From Nitrospirota bacterium (GTDB lineage Bacteria; JACPQY01): DNA of 64,000 bases. Positions 23,934-32,740 of this stretch are shown here, in pieces (position 1 is the first letter of the stretch; every line of letters starts with the position of its first letter). The notes under the pieces were generated by a model. The model did not search any database, was not told the origin of the DNA, and saw only the letters and a list, made by a program, of their open reading frames with translations. Where the stretch lies: the NCBI GenBank assembly GCA_016180645.1, contig JACPAV010000014.1, positions 1 to 64,000 of the forward strand, written 5' to 3'. A program made the position numbers and the translations under genes.

Positions 23934-25037
23934 ATGGAATTCGGGTGTGGATCGAACAAGAAGAAGGGTAGTGGTAGAAGGGCGTGGAGCGTGAGAGCGA
24001 ATTTCCATTGGGCGGGAGGGAGCGAGGCCGCCGACGTCGTTGCCCGCGAGCGAGCACTGCTCTCGGGAATGGGATCGGGCGAGATCGAACCGGTTCCTTG
24101 GATGGTCTGCTCCGCCTTCCGTTCGGAGTTCGTTGCGGCAGGCGCGTATCAACGGCACGATTCCGCTCTGAACCTCGATGCGTGCGCCCGCATGAAAACT
24201 CCGATCATGACGCGATGGACCGGCGGGATCTCCACGCGATGGGGCCCCGGCGTCCTTCACATGGCTCTGTTTCTTCCGAACGCTTCGGCATGGACGGAAA
24301 CACCCATGGATCGCATCATCAACCGATACGTGAGAGGCATTCTGTCAGGCCTTGGATCAATGGGACTGGAAGCGGCTTATAACGGAAAGGAATTCCTCTG
24401 GGCGAACGGGAAACACATCGGGTATCTCTCGTTCGAGGTCGCCCCCGGTGGCGCCGTGTTGTTCGAGTGTTTGCTGGCCATGACAGGCCCGTGGGTCTTG
24501 CCGAAAGAGTTCCTCGCCTACCCGGCCGGTGAATCGTATCTGAGCGGAGGATTCCCTTCCGCCTGTCTCAAGGAATTCGACCTGGAGGCCCTCGCGCCGG
24601 ACGTCCTGGCCCGGAAGTTGGCGGAAGGTTTTGAACGTCGATTCGGGGTTTCATTCGAGGAGGCGAAAGCGCCCGTCTCATCCGCTCCTGCGGTCGAGGA
24701 GGCCCCTCGAAGGACCGATGATCGCTTGCGGAGGGGTGGAGTGGGCCGGGCGAGATCCCGAGTCAGCATCGGGTTTCTTGAAGTCTACGCGTCCATCGAG
24801 AACGAACGGTTCTCGGACTTGGAGGTGTGTGGGGATTTTCTCGCCGATTCAGATGGAATCCGGCGACTGCGTGAAGGTCTGCTTGGCCGGGGAATTCGCA
24901 ACGACGACGTCGAAGGTGTGGTCCGCTCGATTTTCGATCAGAAGAAGCACGTCCTCCTCGGGGCGCGGTTGGCGGAACTGACCTCGACCATTTTGGCGGC
25001 TGGGGAAGCTGCGACCGAATCGAAGTTGCACCCATGA
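23934..25037 (+). CDS. Lipoate-protein ligase A-like (BPL/LPL fold) protein
   Basis: 367 residues. The N-terminal 240 residues follow the lipoyl/biotinyl ligase fold. RWTGGISTRWGPGVLHMALF occupies the place of the RRxSGGGAVyHdpG loop, a YNGKEFLWANGKHIGYLSFEV segment matches the GRKISG region with its catalytic Lys, and a following hydrophobic strand completes the sheet. The Gly-rich loop is less conserved than in true LplA, so substrate and activity are uncertain. The C-terminal 100 residues resemble the small accessory domain of LplA. Start is ambiguous: ATG at 23934, or GTG at 23991, which matches family N termini better. The end overlaps the glycosyltransferase start (ATGA). No lipoylated protein gene is nearby. 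Confidence 0.68.
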   Translation: MEFGCGSNKKKGSGRRAWSVRANFHWAGGSEAADVVARERALLSGMGSGEIEPVPWMVCSAFRSEFVAAGAYQRHDSALNLDACARMKTPIMTRWTGGISTRWGPGVLHMALFLPNASAWTETPMDRIINRYVRGILSGLGSMGLEAAYNGKEFLWANGKHIGYLSFEVAPGGAVLFECLLAMTGPWVLPKEFLAYPAGESYLSGGFPSACLKEFDLEALAPDVLARKLAEGFERRFGVSFEEAKAPVSSAPAVEEAPRRTDDRLRRGGVGRARSRVSIGFLEVYASIENERFSDLEVCGDFLADSDGIRRLREGLLGRGIRNDDVEGVVRSIFDQKKHVLLGARLAELTSTILAAGEAATESKLHP

Positions 25038-26173
25038 AGATCGCCGTTGACCTCAAAGCCGTGGCGCGCGAAACGATGGGCATCGGTGTCTATGCAATGG
25101 AGTTGGCCCGTCGATTTCCTGCCCTGGCCCCGGCGCATCGACTCACGTATCTCGTCCGATCAAACGATATCTTCGAGGTGGCCGAATGGAATCGCTCCGT
25201 GCGATTCATCGCCGCCCCTCCCGCTCTCCGGAGCAAGACGGGTTTCATCGCGTGGGAGCATTTCTTGATGCCGGGCGACTTCGAGCGATTCGAGGCCGAC
25301 GTCGTCTTTTTCCCGGAGACGGTGGTTCCGATCCGACGCTTCGACGCGCCCGCCGTCGTGACGGTCCACGATCTGGCCTACGCCGAAGCCGGTGAAACCC
25401 TGACGATGTCGAAGAGGCTTTATAAGGCGTGGTCTGCACGTCACGCCTCGCGCCGGGCAGCCCGCTTTATTGCCGATTCAGCCTACACGGCCGAGAGCAT
25501 GGAACGCGTCCTCGGAATCCGGCGACAGCGGATCACGGTCGTTCCGCTCGGGGTGGACCCGGCCGTGTTTCGTCCTGTTCGGGATCCGGATCGTCGGCAC
25601 TTGCTTTGGGACCGCGTCGGAATTGGCAATGCCCCATACCTCCTATACGCGGGAAACATCAACCCGAAGAAGAACATCGGCGTTCTGATCGACGCGTTTC
25701 GGGAAGTCCGGAAAGAGTGGGGGAAAGACCTTCGGCTCGTCTTTTCCGGAAAAGTGGGCTGGAAGTTGGACGAGATCGCACCCTGGATGACGGGGGAATG
25801 GAAGGATGGGATTCGGCACGTGGGATTTCTCTCGCGAGAGGAGTTGGTGAGGCTCTACTCGGAAGCGGCGACGTTTGTGTATCCGAGCAGCCATGAAGGA
25901 TTTGGTCTGCCGCTGGCGGAGGCGATGGCCTGCGGGTGTCCCGTCGTTTCGACACGGCGGACGTCCATTCCCGAAGTGGTGGGAGAGGCAGGAATTCTGC
26001 TGGACGAAATGTCATCGGCCACGCTCAGCGCCGCCATTCTTCGTCTCCTCCGGGATCCGGGACTTCGCTCCGATCTCGTCGGGCGTGGCCTCGAACGCGC
26101 CCGCGCCTTTTCCTGGGATCGCGCAGCGCGGCTGACTCTGGACGTGCTGGAAGAAACGGCGCGAACGACCTGA
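25034..26173 (+). CDS. Glycosyltransferase family 4 protein
   Basis: 379 residues, GT-B fold. It would transfer a sugar from a nucleotide-sugar donor to a lipid-linked or surface glycan. The N-terminal half includes GIGVYAMELARRF and VTVHDLAY. The C-terminal donor-binding half has LLYAGNINPKKNIGVLIDAF, HVGFLSREELVRLY and the family Glu pair in PSSHEGFGLPLAEAMACG. Its ATG overlaps the stop of the ligase-like gene by four bases. It ends eight bases from the convergent flippase gene. It probably works with the two upstream sulfatase-fold proteins on an envelope polysaccharide. Confidence 0.92.
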   Translation: MKIAVDLKAVARETMGIGVYAMELARRFPALAPAHRLTYLVRSNDIFEVAEWNRSVRFIAAPPALRSKTGFIAWEHFLMPGDFERFEADVVFFPETVVPIRRFDAPAVVTVHDLAYAEAGETLTMSKRLYKAWSARHASRRAARFIADSAYTAESMERVLGIRRQRITVVPLGVDPAVFRPVRDPDRRHLLWDRVGIGNAPYLLYAGNINPKKNIGVLIDAFREVRKEWGKDLRLVFSGKVGWKLDEIAPWMTGEWKDGIRHVGFLSREELVRLYSEAATFVYPSSHEGFGLPLAEAMACGCPVVSTRRTSIPEVVGEAGILLDEMSSATLSAAILRLLRDPGLRSDLVGRGLERARAFSWDRAARLTLDVLEETARTT

Positions 26174-26181
26174 ACTTTCCG

Positions 26182-27756
26182 CTACGCGCGGCCCAAGTTC
26201 TTCACGCTTCGCAGGAGGTCTCGCGTCCACGCCTTTGTCATGAAGGCGAGAGCGAGGAAGAGGGCCAGGGAGGCTAGTGCGCCGCCGAATCGCCACAGCG
26301 GTTCGGCTTGGGAGAGCGAAAGGCCCAGACCCGCGGTCATCGGGATTCCGGCCACCAGGATTCTGGAGATGTTCACGCCATCCAAGAGTTCCCACGCCCG
26401 CGTCCGGATCGCGCGGGCCACGAGGATCAGAGTCAGAACGGCCATCAAGGCGTACGAGATCAGCCCCGCCGCGGCCGAGCCGCTCAATCCCCACACGGGA
26501 ATCAGGAGAAGGTTCAGGCCGACGTTCAGCAGGGAGCCGACACCGATGGGGATGGATGCTTGGAACGGCCGATTCGTCGCTAGAAGAATGTTTCCCGTAA
26601 GTTGGGCGACGCTGTGCAAGAGGCACCCGGCGAGCAGGATGCGGAGCGCCGGGGTGGCCTGCCGGAAATCGTCTCCAAACCATCCCATGATGACATCTGA
26701 AAATCCGATCCCCGCGAGCATGATGGGCCAGCCCAGTAGGACGAGGTAGCGGTGGGTATCGCGGTAGGTCTTGAGAACCTGATGGCTCTCCCCGCGGTGC
26801 CAGAGCCCCGAGAGGGAGGAGAAAAGCATCTGGGCGGGCAATCTCGTAATCATGTCGAACACTTTGAAAACCGAGTAGGCGCTGGCGTAGTAGCCCAGTT
26901 GCTCCACCGTGAGCAGGAGGGGGATGATCAGGCGGTCGGCGTATTCAATGACGATTTCCGAAAGCTGCTGCGGCAGCGCGCGCGCGTTGTAACTGATCAC
27001 GGAGCGGGAAGAAGGAATTGACCCGCCCGCCTCGGTGGTGCGTCGTCGGTATTCAAGCCATACGAAAATCCCGCCACCAATGAACGCGCAGAACGGGAAA
27101 AACACTTTGTACATCGCAGCCGATTGGGCCGATCGACCCAGAAGCCAGGGAAGCGCGAAGACGAAACCCAGCGTGAGATACTGCGCCGCGGTTTCCGCGC
27201 GGAAAAAGAATTTCATCCGTTGCGTGGCGCGGAAACGGCATTGGGCGAACTGCCAACTGTGCTCCAGGAACGCCGCGGCGAGAACGAGCGGGATCAGCGC
27301 CTTCCACAGTGATCCCTGACCGTACGCACGATCGAGAACGATCGCCGACATCGGTATCAACACCGCCGAGGAAAGCGCCATCATCCAGATGGATGTCCGG
27401 TAGGTTTTCCAGAAGAGCGACCAGCCGCGCGAGCTGTCCGGCGGATAGGCGGTGAGGGCATGGGCGAGCCCCGCCCCTCCCGTCAACCGGGAGACATAGG
27501 CCAGGAGGCCCGAGAAAAAGAGGAGCAGGGTGACCTGTCCCACCACCTCCGCCCCGAAAAGGCGGGCGAGCGCGACATTGATTCCAACGACGGCCGGGAA
27601 CGGGATGATCCGTGCCATCGTGTTGTAGACGACGGCCGAGACGAGTTGCCTGGAAACAGTGGAAGGCGGGGGCCCCCCACTGCCCGAAAAGGGACGCGGA
27701 GCGGACTCGGAGCCTGTCGGCTCGCTCGGCGAGCCGGATTCAGGTGGTGGGGTCAA
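26182..27756 (-). CDS. Polysaccharide flippase (MOP/Wzx family), second of operon
   Basis: 524 residues with 12-14 membrane helices spread over the whole length, typical of Wzx-like exporters that flip undecaprenyl-linked oligosaccharides across the inner membrane. The first 35 residues are Pro/Ser/Gly-rich and cytoplasmic. Characteristic segments are AVVYNTMARIIPFPAVVGIN near the start, YADRLIIPLLLTVEQLGYYA in the middle and LLIPVWGLSGSAAAGLIS near helix 11. A TTG start overlaps the preceding glycosyltransferase stop (TTGA), so it is translationally coupled. It is the second flippase in a four-gene operon, which is unusual for one glycan. Confidence 0.88.
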   Translation of the reverse strand: MTPPPESGSPSEPTGSESAPRPFSGSGGPPPSTVSRQLVSAVVYNTMARIIPFPAVVGINVALARLFGAEVVGQVTLLLFFSGLLAYVSRLTGGAGLAHALTAYPPDSSRGWSLFWKTYRTSIWMMALSSAVLIPMSAIVLDRAYGQGSLWKALIPLVLAAAFLEHSWQFAQCRFRATQRMKFFFRAETAAQYLTLGFVFALPWLLGRSAQSAAMYKVFFPFCAFIGGGIFVWLEYRRRTTEAGGSIPSSRSVISYNARALPQQLSEIVIEYADRLIIPLLLTVEQLGYYASAYSVFKVFDMITRLPAQMLFSSLSGLWHRGESHQVLKTYRDTHRYLVLLGWPIMLAGIGFSDVIMGWFGDDFRQATPALRILLAGCLLHSVAQLTGNILLATNRPFQASIPIGVGSLLNVGLNLLLIPVWGLSGSAAAGLISYALMAVLTLILVARAIRTRAWELLDGVNISRILVAGIPMTAGLGLSLSQAEPLWRFGGALASLALFLALAFMTKAWTRDLLRSVKNLGRA

Positions 27757-28922
27757 ACGCGGCCTCGCAAGGCGGTCTGGTAGACGGCGAGAGTGTCTGT
27801 CGTGAAGCGTGCGAGCGAGAACATCCCGCGGGCACGCTGCCGGCCCGCGTCTCCAAAACGCCGTTCCCCCGAAGGCTCTTTCAGGACTCTGATCAGGGCA
27901 GGTGCGAGAAGCTCCGGGTGGTCATGCGGCACCACGAGGCCACAACGCTCATGTTCGACGACCTCGGGCAGGCCGCCCGTGTTCGACACGACGACCGGCA
28001 CGCCCTCGGCCATCGCTTCCGCGACGGACAGGCCGAAACCTTCGATGGAGGAACCGGCAGGGAGACTGAACAGCACGAGGGTGTCGGCCACGGCGAAAAA
28101 AGCGGCGGCATCGGGCGCCTCGCCGCAGAATCGTACGGCGCCATCGAGTCCCATCGCATGGGCCTCCAACTTGAGCTCGGTCATCGAATCCCCGCTCCCC
28201 ACCATGACGTAAGCCGCCTCCGGGACGGTCCGCAGAATCTCCGGAAGGGCACGGATCACCTCCATCTGTCCCTTGCGGGGGTGAAGATGCGCGATCGTGA
28301 GGATGACTTTCTTTCCGTAGAGGTCGAATCGCGACCGAAGATCAGATGCCGCCTCCGGAGCATGATATCGGGGGCGTGTGTCCACTCCGTTGTAGACCAC
28401 GTGCAGCTTGTCGGCCGGCAGACCGTGTGATTCGGCCAGCGATCGCGTGAACCGACTTACACAGATAATACGGTCGGCCTCCAAGTAAGCCGGACGAAAC
28501 AGTCGATCTCTCAGGCGGAGCCCTCGGCGATTCAGGTTTCGGAGCAGTTCCGTGCCGTGAACGGTCATGACGCGCGGAAGGGCCGGGGTTTCCATCCGCC
28601 CCAAAGCCAGATGGGCTATCGAACTCACCGCATGGAGGACGTCGGGCCGCACGCTATTCAGAACCTCTTCCATCGCTTCGACTCCCTTCCGATAGCGGTG
28701 GAAATCCGACCCGGTGGCATCGAAACGATGGATGTAGGGTCGCTGTCCGCCGGCATCCCACGGTGTTCCGGGGCAGACCACGTGCACTTCATGACCCAAC
28801 TCGCCCAGACCGACCGCGAGACTTCGCGCATAGGCCGAAATCCCACCGATGAAGGGAGGGAAATCGTAGGTGAACAGAACAATCGTCAGTCGGCCCTGAG
28901 GAGTTTGCGTTTCCAGATCCAT
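27753..28922 (-). CDS. Glycosyltransferase family 4 protein
   Basis: About 389 residues, GT-B fold. N-terminal landmarks are TYDFPPFIGGISAYARSLA (the acceptor-side Gly-rich loop) and MTVHGTELL. Donor-side landmarks are VYNGVDTRPRY, HLHPRKGQMEVI and EGFGLSVAEAMAEGVPVVVS with the conserved Glu residues. The frame is open further upstream, but that part is a shadow of the flippase gene. The ATG at 28922 overlaps the flippase 3' end by 37 bases and has GGAGG immediately against it. It is the third gene of a GT-flippase-GT-flippase operon. Confidence 0.9.
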   Translation of the reverse strand: MDLETQTPQGRLTIVLFTYDFPPFIGGISAYARSLAVGLGELGHEVHVVCPGTPWDAGGQRPYIHRFDATGSDFHRYRKGVEAMEEVLNSVRPDVLHAVSSIAHLALGRMETPALPRVMTVHGTELLRNLNRRGLRLRDRLFRPAYLEADRIICVSRFTRSLAESHGLPADKLHVVYNGVDTRPRYHAPEAASDLRSRFDLYGKKVILTIAHLHPRKGQMEVIRALPEILRTVPEAAYVMVGSGDSMTELKLEAHAMGLDGAVRFCGEAPDAAAFFAVADTLVLFSLPAGSSIEGFGLSVAEAMAEGVPVVVSNTGGLPEVVEHERCGLVVPHDHPELLAPALIRVLKEPSGERRFGDAGRQRARGMFSLARFTTDTLAVYQTALRGRV

Positions 28923-30352
28923 CCTCCGAAGAGTGCACAAAATAGGAGCGCGAGTCCACCCATCTCCAAGGGCGTATCCACGGTGATCCACGCCCCCAAG
29001 GCCCAGAGCAGGGCGGCCAGTGCGGCGCCGGCGGCGAGGACTTCGATCTGCGACAAACTGAAAGTCTGCACTCGGGTTTTGGAGTTCATGAGGAGGACGA
29101 GGGGAATTTTGGAAACGGCCGTCCCGGCGCAGGTGATCCACGCGGCGGTCACACCCGCACCCCCCGGGATCAGGAGCGGACCGAGTACCAGCGTGAGAAT
29201 CATAGGGAGGCTGTTGAAGAGCGTGTAGGCGTAGGGTCTGCCCGTTGCCGCGAGAACCTCGCCGGCCGGCCCACCCGCCGTATACGCGAAGTGACCGAGG
29301 ACCAGCAGGATGAGCGGCGCATGCCCGAAGCGCGGCTCCATTCCAAACGCTTCCATCAAGGGCGCCCCGAAGAGGAGGGCGAGAACCACGGCGGGAATCG
29401 TGGCCACGGTGCTCCACAGGGCTGCGGCGCGCGCCGATTCCCTGAGCCGCTTGTGGTCTCCGGTGGTTGAAGCCTCCGCCAGCAGGGGCGACATGATGGG
29501 GGGAAACGCGGCACGAATCTTGACGATAATGAATGCCACTTCCGTGGCAAGGTTATACGCGGCGACCTGCGGGAGAGGGAGGTAACGCCCGACCAGAAAA
29601 ATATCGACGCGGCGGGAAAGAAGGGTGGACATGTTCACGCCGCCGAGCGCCACCGAGTAGGAAAAAGTCTCGCGGTGAAACCACGCAGGGTGCGGCATGA
29701 ACATTTGGCCCAGGGAGAAATGGCGCCGTGTGGTGACGAACGCCACCAAGACCACGGCGAATTCGGCGACAAGATGCGCCACGAAAGGTCCCTCCGCTTT
29801 GGGGATCGGCAGCTGGAACTGTAGAAAGAGCAGGGCCAGAGAAACCATCGCGAGAGGCTCAAACATCTCGATCCCGATGACGTAGTACTTCATGATCTTG
29901 AGACCCCGCGTGGCGGCGAACAGGATTCGAGCCAGCGTGGCCAGCGGAAGGATGGCCCCCATCCACCGGAGTCCGGGGGCGACCTCCGGCTTGCGGAACA
30001 GCAGACTCGCCACCGGTTCGGCGCCCAGGACCAGTCCCGCGCCGAGGACGAGGGATGCGAACGCGGGCAGCAGTATCGCCGTTTGGAGGCAGGACCGCTC
30101 ACGAGCCCTGTCGGTTCCCCGGTACCGCGGAATGAAGTTCCAGAGTGCGTTGTCGAATCCCGCGAGGCAGAGGAAGAGAAGAACGTCGTATACGGCGAAA
30201 CTGAGGGAGTACACCGCGTACTCCGACGTGCCGTAGAGTTTGGCAACGATCCAGAGAAAACCCACGCGCGAGGTGCGAAGCGCGATGCCGGTGAAATTCG
30301 TCAGGACCCCCCGGCCCAGCGAAGACGAAGGGGTCAAGTCTTGATTTGGCAC
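28886..30352 (-). CDS. Polysaccharide flippase (MOP/Wzx family), first of operon; start codon in a repeat
   Basis: 488 residues with 12-14 membrane helices. The first begins around NFTGIALRTSRVGFLWIVAK, and a loop near residue 90 carries FIPRYRG as in Wzx-type and RfbX-type transporters. It would move lipid-linked oligosaccharide units to the periplasm. Its GTG start and first eight codons (M-P-N-Q-D-L-T-P) are encoded by an arm of the inverted-repeat element at 30330-30422; GGAAG lies just upstream and no other start exists before the first helix. The sulfatase-fold gene at 19348 begins the same way. It overlaps the next glycosyltransferase. Confidence 0.88.
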   Translation of the reverse strand: MPNQDLTPSSSLGRGVLTNFTGIALRTSRVGFLWIVAKLYGTSEYAVYSLSFAVYDVLLFLCLAGFDNALWNFIPRYRGTDRARERSCLQTAILLPAFASLVLGAGLVLGAEPVASLLFRKPEVAPGLRWMGAILPLATLARILFAATRGLKIMKYYVIGIEMFEPLAMVSLALLFLQFQLPIPKAEGPFVAHLVAEFAVVLVAFVTTRRHFSLGQMFMPHPAWFHRETFSYSVALGGVNMSTLLSRRVDIFLVGRYLPLPQVAAYNLATEVAFIIVKIRAAFPPIMSPLLAEASTTGDHKRLRESARAAALWSTVATIPAVVLALLFGAPLMEAFGMEPRFGHAPLILLVLGHFAYTAGGPAGEVLAATGRPYAYTLFNSLPMILTLVLGPLLIPGGAGVTAAWITCAGTAVSKIPLVLLMNSKTRVQTFSLSQIEVLAAGAALAALLWALGAWITVDTPLEMGGLALLFCALFGGWIWKRKLLRAD

Positions 30353-30422
30353 AACTTCCGCGGATGGGGGTTACGGGCGGTCGGGCCGCGGCCCAAGAAG
30401 TATCAAGTCAAGACTCGACCCC
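30330..30422. repeat. Inverted-repeat element, copy B; carries start codon of flippase
   Basis: The right arm (30396-30422) matches copy A's right arm with two differences. The left arm from 30330 shares GGGGTCAAGTCTTGA and then diverges (TTTGGCAC). The centre differs from copy A and is longer, about 93 bases overall. The minus-strand GTG at 30350-30352 lies in the left arm at the same offset as the GTG in copy A; the non-coding arm reads GTA there. Confidence 0.85.
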
Positions 30423-30429
30423 ATGGGGC

Positions 30430-31569
30430 TCATACGGGGTCGAGGACCGATTCGATGCGGCGGGCCATCACCGGAGCGGCGAAATTCTTTCGAACGTGAT
30501 CCGATGCCGCGCGGGCGATCCGTCCGGCCAGGGCCGGATCGTCCAAGAGTTTCAGAATCCCTTCCGCGAATTCGAGCGGCGCACCGGGCGGCACAAGGAC
30601 TCCATCCTCGCCATCGTGGATGATTTCCGGGATACCACCGACCGCCGTGGCCACCACCGGCACGCCCATGGCCATCGCCTCGATGACGACCCGCCCGAAC
30701 GGCTCTTGAAGCGAAGGAATGGCGGCCACGTTCACCTCGCTCAAATAGGGCCGGATGTCCGGAACGGCGCCGGTGAAATGGACCGCGCTTTCGACGCCCA
30801 ATTGACGGACACGGTCGGCCAACCGTTGTCTAAATCGGCCGCTGCCTCCGACGGGCTCGTCGCCGACGAGAACGAACTGTGCGTCGCGTTGTCGTCGAAG
30901 CACGTGCGGTGCGGATTCGACGAGGATCTGCGGTCCCTTCCGTGGGATCAGATTTCCGAAATATCCGACGAGCGGCGCCGATCGCTCCAGCTTCAGCGCG
31001 CTTCTGACGGCTCCGGACGCGTTTTGCGCGGAGAAGCGATCGAGGTCCACCCCGTTGTGAATCACGACGGTCTTGCCGCCCACCCATCGCGCGTACGGTT
31101 CCCGCGAAGCCTCCGAATTGCAGATCACCTTTTTCACCCGCGGCGAGCGCGCGAGCATCGGATAGAAAGTCGCTCGGGCTCGCGTGTCATGGATATTCCG
31201 ACAGTGAAAGACGACCGGCCTCCTGGCGCTTCCCCCCGCCAGCCAGCCGACCGGTTTTGTGAGCATATTGTTGCAGTAGATCAGATCGAACTCTCCGGAT
31301 TGGGCGAGCGCGGCGACCTCCCGCGCGGCGAGCGCGAGCCCGATGACGCGCCGGGGCGCCGAGGCCGGAGACTCCATTCGTTCAGGCAGGCTTCGGATCT
31401 CGGTCAGCGGAACACGCAAGCCTCGATACAGTTCCCCGAAAATGCCCGAGGAGGGCACGACCACATGGGGTTCGAATCGGGTCCGATCGAGGTTCTTGAT
31501 CAGGCTGTAGAGGCTCCAGCCGGCGCCGCCGCCTCGAACGCATGTGGAAAGGAAGAGGATCTTCTTCAT
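30430..31569 (-). CDS. Glycosyltransferase family 4 protein, first gene of glycan operon
   Basis: About 379 residues, GT-B fold. The N-terminal half has CVRGGGAGWSLYSLIKNL and a long helix; the C-terminal half has VIHNGVDLDRF, GYFGNLIPRKGPQILVE and SLQEPFGRVVIEAMAMGVPV with the donor-binding Glu pair. The ATG at 31569 is preferred because it starts the beta strand KKILFLS; a GTG 15 bases upstream is also possible and neither has a Shine-Dalgarno. A TAGCAT -10-like box lies 15 bases upstream. It leads the minus-strand GT-flippase-GT-flippase run. Confidence 0.9.
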   Translation of the reverse strand: MKKILFLSTCVRGGGAGWSLYSLIKNLDRTRFEPHVVVPSSGIFGELYRGLRVPLTEIRSLPERMESPASAPRRVIGLALAAREVAALAQSGEFDLIYCNNMLTKPVGWLAGGSARRPVVFHCRNIHDTRARATFYPMLARSPRVKKVICNSEASREPYARWVGGKTVVIHNGVDLDRFSAQNASGAVRSALKLERSAPLVGYFGNLIPRKGPQILVESAPHVLRRQRDAQFVLVGDEPVGGSGRFRQRLADRVRQLGVESAVHFTGAVPDIRPYLSEVNVAAIPSLQEPFGRVVIEAMAMGVPVVATAVGGIPEIIHDGEDGVLVPPGAPLEFAEGILKLLDDPALAGRIARAASDHVRKNFAAPVMARRIESVLDPV

Positions 31570-31603
31570 GGGGTGGAGGCCCACATGCTATTGCGTTTGG
31601 CCC

Positions 31604-31639
31604 GAAAAAAAAAGCGCCTCGGGGGATACCCAAGGCGCC
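31604..31639 (-). terminator. Rho-independent terminator of ferredoxin gene
   Basis: On the minus strand a GGCGCCTTGGG / CCCCGAGGCGC hairpin (about 31614-31639) is followed by nine T residues (31605-31613), right after the ferredoxin stop. Confidence 0.85.
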
Positions 31640-31658
31640 GATTAGACTCCAGGGGAGA

Positions 31659-31991
31659 TCAGGCGGCCTTCTTCCCTCCGAGGGACATCAGCTTGTTGTA
31701 CTTTTCAGTGAGCTGCTCCTTGGATTCGACGATCTCCGAGTGTTTGGGGATGCAGTCCACGGGGCAGACATCCACGCACTGGGAAGTCTCGTAATGGCCG
31801 ACGCACTCCGTGCATTTGGTGGGAACGATATAGTAGACGTCATTGCCGATCTTGGCGGCTTCAACGGGATCATGGTCACCCGACTCGCCGGGGTAGATCC
31901 AGCGGACACCGGCTTCGTAAATCGCGTCGTTCGGGCATTCCGGCTCGCACACGCCGCAATTGGTGCATTCTTCTGTGATCATCAACGCCAT
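31659..31991 (-). CDS. 2[4Fe-4S] ferredoxin, Alvin/YfhL type
   Basis: 110 residues. It carries electrons in the cytoplasm. The first cluster motif is C9, C12, C15 and C19 (CTNCGVCEPECP). The second region has C60, C63, C72, C76 and C80, with the eight-residue insertion between the CxxC and CxxxCP parts typical of the Allochromatium-type ferredoxins. About 25 residues inserted between the motifs (WIYPGESGDHDP and following) are longer than in YfhL. A Lys-rich C-terminal helix closes the protein. AAGGAGAG precedes the ATG, and a strong terminator follows, so it is probably monocistronic. Confidence 0.93.
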   Translation of the reverse strand: MALMITEECTNCGVCEPECPNDAIYEAGVRWIYPGESGDHDPVEAAKIGNDVYYIVPTKCTECVGHYETSQCVDVCPVDCIPKHSEIVESKEQLTEKYNKLMSLGGKKAA

Positions 31992-32161
31992 GTTTTGCTC
32001 TCTCCTTCCGGGGTAATAATTGCCGGAAACACTATGCTACGCCTGCGGGAAACAGGAGTCAAATCGGGGAAACCGTCAGCTCTCAGCTTTCGGCTCTCAG
32101 CCACGAAATCCGAGCCGGTCCTGTTGATCCGATCGCTGCGCGCTGAACACTGATCGCTTTT

Positions 32162-32683
32162 CTACTTCTTCAGAGTCGCGATCCGATGCAGCTCGTCGTA
32201 GGTGTAGCTGGTCAATTCGCGGTCGGTAAATCGAAATTTCTTCACCAGATCGTCGACGTGCTTCTTCGCGTCGTGAACCGGGGTGGTTGGGTCCACCGGT
32301 GCCTCGATCTTGACGAACTTGCCGATGTCCAGCACGTCGTCCAGGAAGATCCGGATGGAGTCGAGCATGTAGCGGGATCGCTTGCGCTTGATCTCCACGC
32401 CCTGGCCGAAATTCGCCTGCAGGAACTGGCTCATCTTCCCGCGCTCTTTGAGCGGAAGTTTTTCGCACACGCAGAGCTTGGCGCCCTTGACCGCATCTTT
32501 GAAGTAGAAAAGGAGCGCCGACTTGCCGTCCTCGTCCGTCTTGAGCTTGTATTTGCCGCGCTTGACCTTGAAGTAGACGTCCTTCTCTTCCCACTCTCCC
32601 CCGCGGCGCGCCCCGAGGTCTTTGAGTGTCTTCTGGACGTCCGTGAACTCGTCCACCCTCGCCTTCGCTTCAACGGCTCTCAT
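32162..32683 (-). CDS. CYTH-domain protein (CyaB/thiamine-triphosphatase-like)
   Basis: 173 residues, one triphosphate tunnel metalloenzyme domain. Relatives are class IV adenylate cyclases and inorganic or thiamine triphosphatases. The opening VEAKAR strand is a variant of the ExExK signature. Alternating basic strands follow (KVKRGKYKLK), then KRKRSRYML, SIRIFLDDV and KFVKIEAPV, in which Arg and Glu line the tunnel. The length and DVLDIGKFVKIE segment fit the CyaB group. It starts 57 bases after the VWA gene end, with a TATTGA box six bases before the ATG and no Shine-Dalgarno. Which triphosphate it uses is not determined. Confidence 0.83.
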   Translation of the reverse strand: MRAVEAKARVDEFTDVQKTLKDLGARRGGEWEEKDVYFKVKRGKYKLKTDEDGKSALLFYFKDAVKGAKLCVCEKLPLKERGKMSQFLQANFGQGVEIKRKRSRYMLDSIRIFLDDVLDIGKFVKIEAPVDPTTPVHDAKKHVDDLVKKFRFTDRELTSYTYDELHRIATLKK

Positions 32684-32740
32684 GGAATGTCAATACTCTC
32701 TACTGAAAAAGGGCGGTGAAATCAAGTGGCATCGTGGCTA

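Noticed and set aside
28923-29417. Upstream extension of the glycosyltransferase frame
   Set aside because: It overlaps the flippase gene in another frame and is Arg/Gly/His-rich without glycosyltransferase similarity.
30346-31794. Plus-strand frame of 482 codons opposite the glycosyltransferase
   Set aside because: Antisense shadow with Arg/His-rich composition; the minus strand encodes a complete GT4 protein.
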